The position numbers and the translations under genes are program-made. Below the pieces are notes generated by a model, which worked only from the letters and a program-made list of their open reading frames with translations, did not search any database and was not told where the DNA came from. Positions 5,781 through 6,915 of a DNA stretch of 6,915 nt are shown here, in pieces (within the stretch, counting starts at the first letter, position 1; every line of letters begins with the position of its first letter). Origin of the DNA: Alphaproteobacteria bacterium (lineage in GTDB: Bacteria > Pseudomonadota > Alphaproteobacteria > Micavibrionales > UBA2020); NCBI GenBank assembly GCA_029266795.1, contig JAQSWE010000136.1, forward strand, positions 1-6,915, written 5' to 3'.

Positions 5781-5809
5781 AAGATAAAGGTCAGGCGGAA
5801 ATCTGTCAA
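5781..5809 (-). promoter_or_regulatory. Sigma70-type promoter for the FNF-SR-VTE module gene
   Basis: On the minus strand a perfect TTGACA (5804-5809) is followed by a 17-nt spacer and TATCTT (5781-5786), which matches the -10 consensus at four of six positions. The predicted transcription start near 5774 gives a leader of about 22 nt that includes the AAGAGG ribosome binding site. This is the best promoter in the window and also fixes the gene's start codon at 5752. Confidence 0.75.
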
Positions 5810-5855
5810 GGAAACGGGTTTTTGCGCGTCAATTCACCAGCCGCATCAGCCGCTT

Positions 5856-5881
5856 ACGCATCAATAATTGCGTTAAACGCA
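5856..5881. promoter_or_regulatory. Possible operator: TGCGTTAAACGCA palindrome with an extra half-site
   Basis: A perfect 13-bp palindrome, TGCGTTAAACGCA (5869-5881), is preceded 8 nt away by another ACGCA (5856-5860), giving three ACGCA/TGCGT half-sites in 26 bp. It lies about 80-107 bp upstream of the predicted transcription start of the leftward module gene, a position suited to an activator or distal operator. No gene for a matching regulator can be assigned, although the window does encode one winged-helix protein. Confidence 0.4.
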
Positions 5882-5891
5882 TTTTCGTGTT

Positions 5892-5912
5892 ACCGTTAAG
5901 AGGATAAACGGT
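5892..5912. repeat. ACCGTT/AACGGT inverted repeat
   Basis: ACCGTT (5892-5897) and AACGGT (5907-5912) form a perfect 6-bp inverted repeat around a 9-nt centre, just upstream of the TGCGTTAAACGCA palindrome. It has no flanking T-tract that would make it a terminator, so a protein-binding site is the likelier reading. Nothing else explains it. Confidence 0.35.
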
Positions 5913-5935
5913 TATTGAACATGGTGAAGAGAACT

Positions 5936-5956
5936 AAAAAACCGGCAGCCCGCCAG
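5936..5956 (-). terminator. Intrinsic terminator after the ankyrin gene
   Basis: On the minus strand, starting 3 nt after the TGA, CTGGC and GCCGG pair (one G-T wobble) around a GGGCT loop and are followed by six T (5936-5941). The compact GC-rich hairpin plus T-run is a standard rho-independent terminator. It would separate the ankyrin gene from the next leftward gene, which has its own promoter. Confidence 0.7.
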
Positions 5957-5959
5957 CGG

Positions 5960-6915
5960 TCAGGGCGTCGTGGATTTGCCGGGCAGCCCGAAGGTGGCGG
6001 GCTTCGGCACCACCGATTTGCCGCGCAAGGGCAGGTCGATGCCGGAGGGGCTCGCGCCCATCTCGATCATTTTTGCCCGCGCGGATTCCAGCGCCTGCTG
6101 GCCGTAATCGTCGAAGCTGTAATCCTTCACGATCACTTGTTTCGGGTTCGGCAGTTCCAGCAGCTCCGTCACATGGCGCGACGCGAAGTTGAACAGGATG
6201 CGCAAACTGCCGGTGTTATCGGGGAAGAGTTTTGTTTCCTGCAGCGTTTCGTTATCGAGCACATGATAGCGCCCGAATTCCCAATGGATCTTGCGCAGGT
6301 CTTCATGCAGCTTGATCTTGCGGTCGGCCTTCGCCTTGTTGACCCACATCTCCACATTCAGCAAACCGTTCTGCCCGAATTTCGCGAAGAGGCGGCCGAT
6401 ATCGCTGCGGCCCTGTTCCACGACGGTATAGAAAAGCACGCCGTTGTTGTCGATGTTCGGGTCAGCGCCTTGGCGGAACAGGTATTCCGTCGTGGCAAGA
6501 TTTCCCTCGAAGCGCAGGCCGGCGACGAGGTTCATGGGTTTTGACGCAGGGGCGAGGGCATTGTTGACATTGATCGTCGTGCCGAACAGCAGCGCCTGCG
6601 TGCGGATGAGTTCAAGATCGTCGGGCTTGCCGAAGGATGCCTTGGCGTTGAAAATTTCCTGCCAGCTGATGATTTTACGCTCCGCCAACAATACCAGCGC
6701 TTCGGTATCCAGCTGGCCATAGGTGTAATGCGTACGGTTGCTGCCCCATTGCATCTGCTGCATCTGGCTAATCAGCTTGCGCGGCGCGTCGATCGCAAGG
6801 TCGCGCTGCGTCTGCGCATCGCGCTCGGTCAGCGTGGCGGAGGGCAGGCGGCGCGCGGAGTCAAAATCGATCGTCGCCATCACGCCGTTCATGTCGGCAG
6901 CGCAAAGCTTCCAGA
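5960..6915 (-). CDS. Ankyrin-repeat protein with C-terminal FNF-SR-VTE module, 5' end probably outside window
   Basis: The frame is open from the right edge to a TGA at 5960-5962. The first ATG in view (read from 6892) gives 310 aa, but no good ribosome binding site precedes it and the frame continues upstream as WKLCAAD to the edge, so the true start may lie outside. Numbered from that Met, residues about 90-173 look like ankyrin repeats: DDLELIRTQALLFG, then MNLVAGLRFEGNLATTEYLF with RQGADPNIDNNG, then GVLFYTVVEQGRSDIGRLFAKFG, matching the helix-helix-GADxN pattern for two to three units. Ankyrin repeats mediate protein-protein contacts. The segment about 176-212 is charged and helical. Residues about 213-282 form a module with D..TL.E.K, SLRILFNFASRHVTELLE, YSFDDY and KMIEMGASP, shared with the adjacent leftward gene. 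The tail is Pro/Lys/Gly-rich. No signal peptide or membrane segment is visible. A terminator directly follows the stop. Confidence 0.85.
   Translation of the reverse strand, partial: WKLCAADMNGVMATIDFDSARRLPSATLTERDAQTQRDLAIDAPRKLISQMQQMQWGSNRTHYTYGQLDTEALVLLAERKIISWQEIFNAKASFGKPDDLELIRTQALLFGTTINVNNALAPASKPMNLVAGLRFEGNLATTEYLFRQGADPNIDNNGVLFYTVVEQGRSDIGRLFAKFGQNGLLNVEMWVNKAKADRKIKLHEDLRKIHWEFGRYHVLDNETLQETKLFPDNTGSLRILFNFASRHVTELLELPNPKQVIVKDYSFDDYGQQALESARAKMIEMGASPSGIDLPLRGKSVVPKPATFGLPGKSTTP

Noticed and set aside
5753..5809. TTG start at 5809 for the 285-aa protein
   Set aside because: The TTG is part of the TTGACA promoter hexamer, so it would not be in the mRNA; ATG at 5752 has a good ribosome binding site.
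5915..6544. Rightward frame starting at TTG 5915, next to operator-like palindromes
   Set aside because: It runs through the terminator and antisense to the ankyrin gene, whose repeats and module are clear; no ribosome binding site supports it.

Overview
The window reads as a chromosomal stretch of a GC-rich Gram-negative bacterium, most likely an alphaproteobacterium. The best evidence is the Smr-domain protein at 4362-4898, whose N-terminal motif (ELWQRVAASVRPL) and separated C-terminal Smr domain match the compact Smr proteins typical of that class. Two predicted secreted proteins with Sec signal peptides fit a Gram-negative cell. No rRNA, tRNA, CRISPR, integrase, transposase or prophage gene was seen. 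Nine protein genes account for almost all of the window. Four have a recognisable domain: an OmpR-type winged helix, a bacterial PH domain, Smr, and ankyrin repeats. The other five are unrecognised.

Left part (1-1661): a rightward pair, consisting of the 3' end of an unknown helical protein and a secreted, very acidic Gly/Asp-rich protein 6 nt later. These converge on a small leftward gene (1356-1661). The 3' end of that gene is duplicated in tandem, so that reading past its TAG would repeat the same ten C-terminal residues, including a CTPC motif.

Middle part (1732-4279): a small OmpR-like regulator with a degenerate receiver domain is divergent from the CTPC gene and convergent with a two-helix membrane protein carrying a PH-like (bPH2/YdbS-type) domain. 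Upstream of the membrane gene is a 168-bp spacer with three TCATGA palindromes. A leftward two-gene operon follows: a secreted four-cysteine protein and a 106-aa protein whose ribosome binding site overlaps the preceding stop codon.

Right part (4280-6915): the Smr gene is divergent from the four-cysteine protein across an AT-rich promoter region. It is convergent with the next gene, and the two share a TTAA in which both stop codons lie. The last two leftward genes, one with ankyrin repeats and one with an unrecognised N-terminus, end in the same roughly 65-residue module (D..TL.E.K, SLR..FNF.SR.VTE, Y.FD.Y). A clear intrinsic terminator, a good sigma70-type promoter and a palindrome-rich spacer separate them, so they are probably transcribed independently.

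I do not see a complete known multi-gene machine here. The items most worth a second look are the tandem CTPC duplication around an in-frame TAG and the shared C-terminal module of the last two genes.
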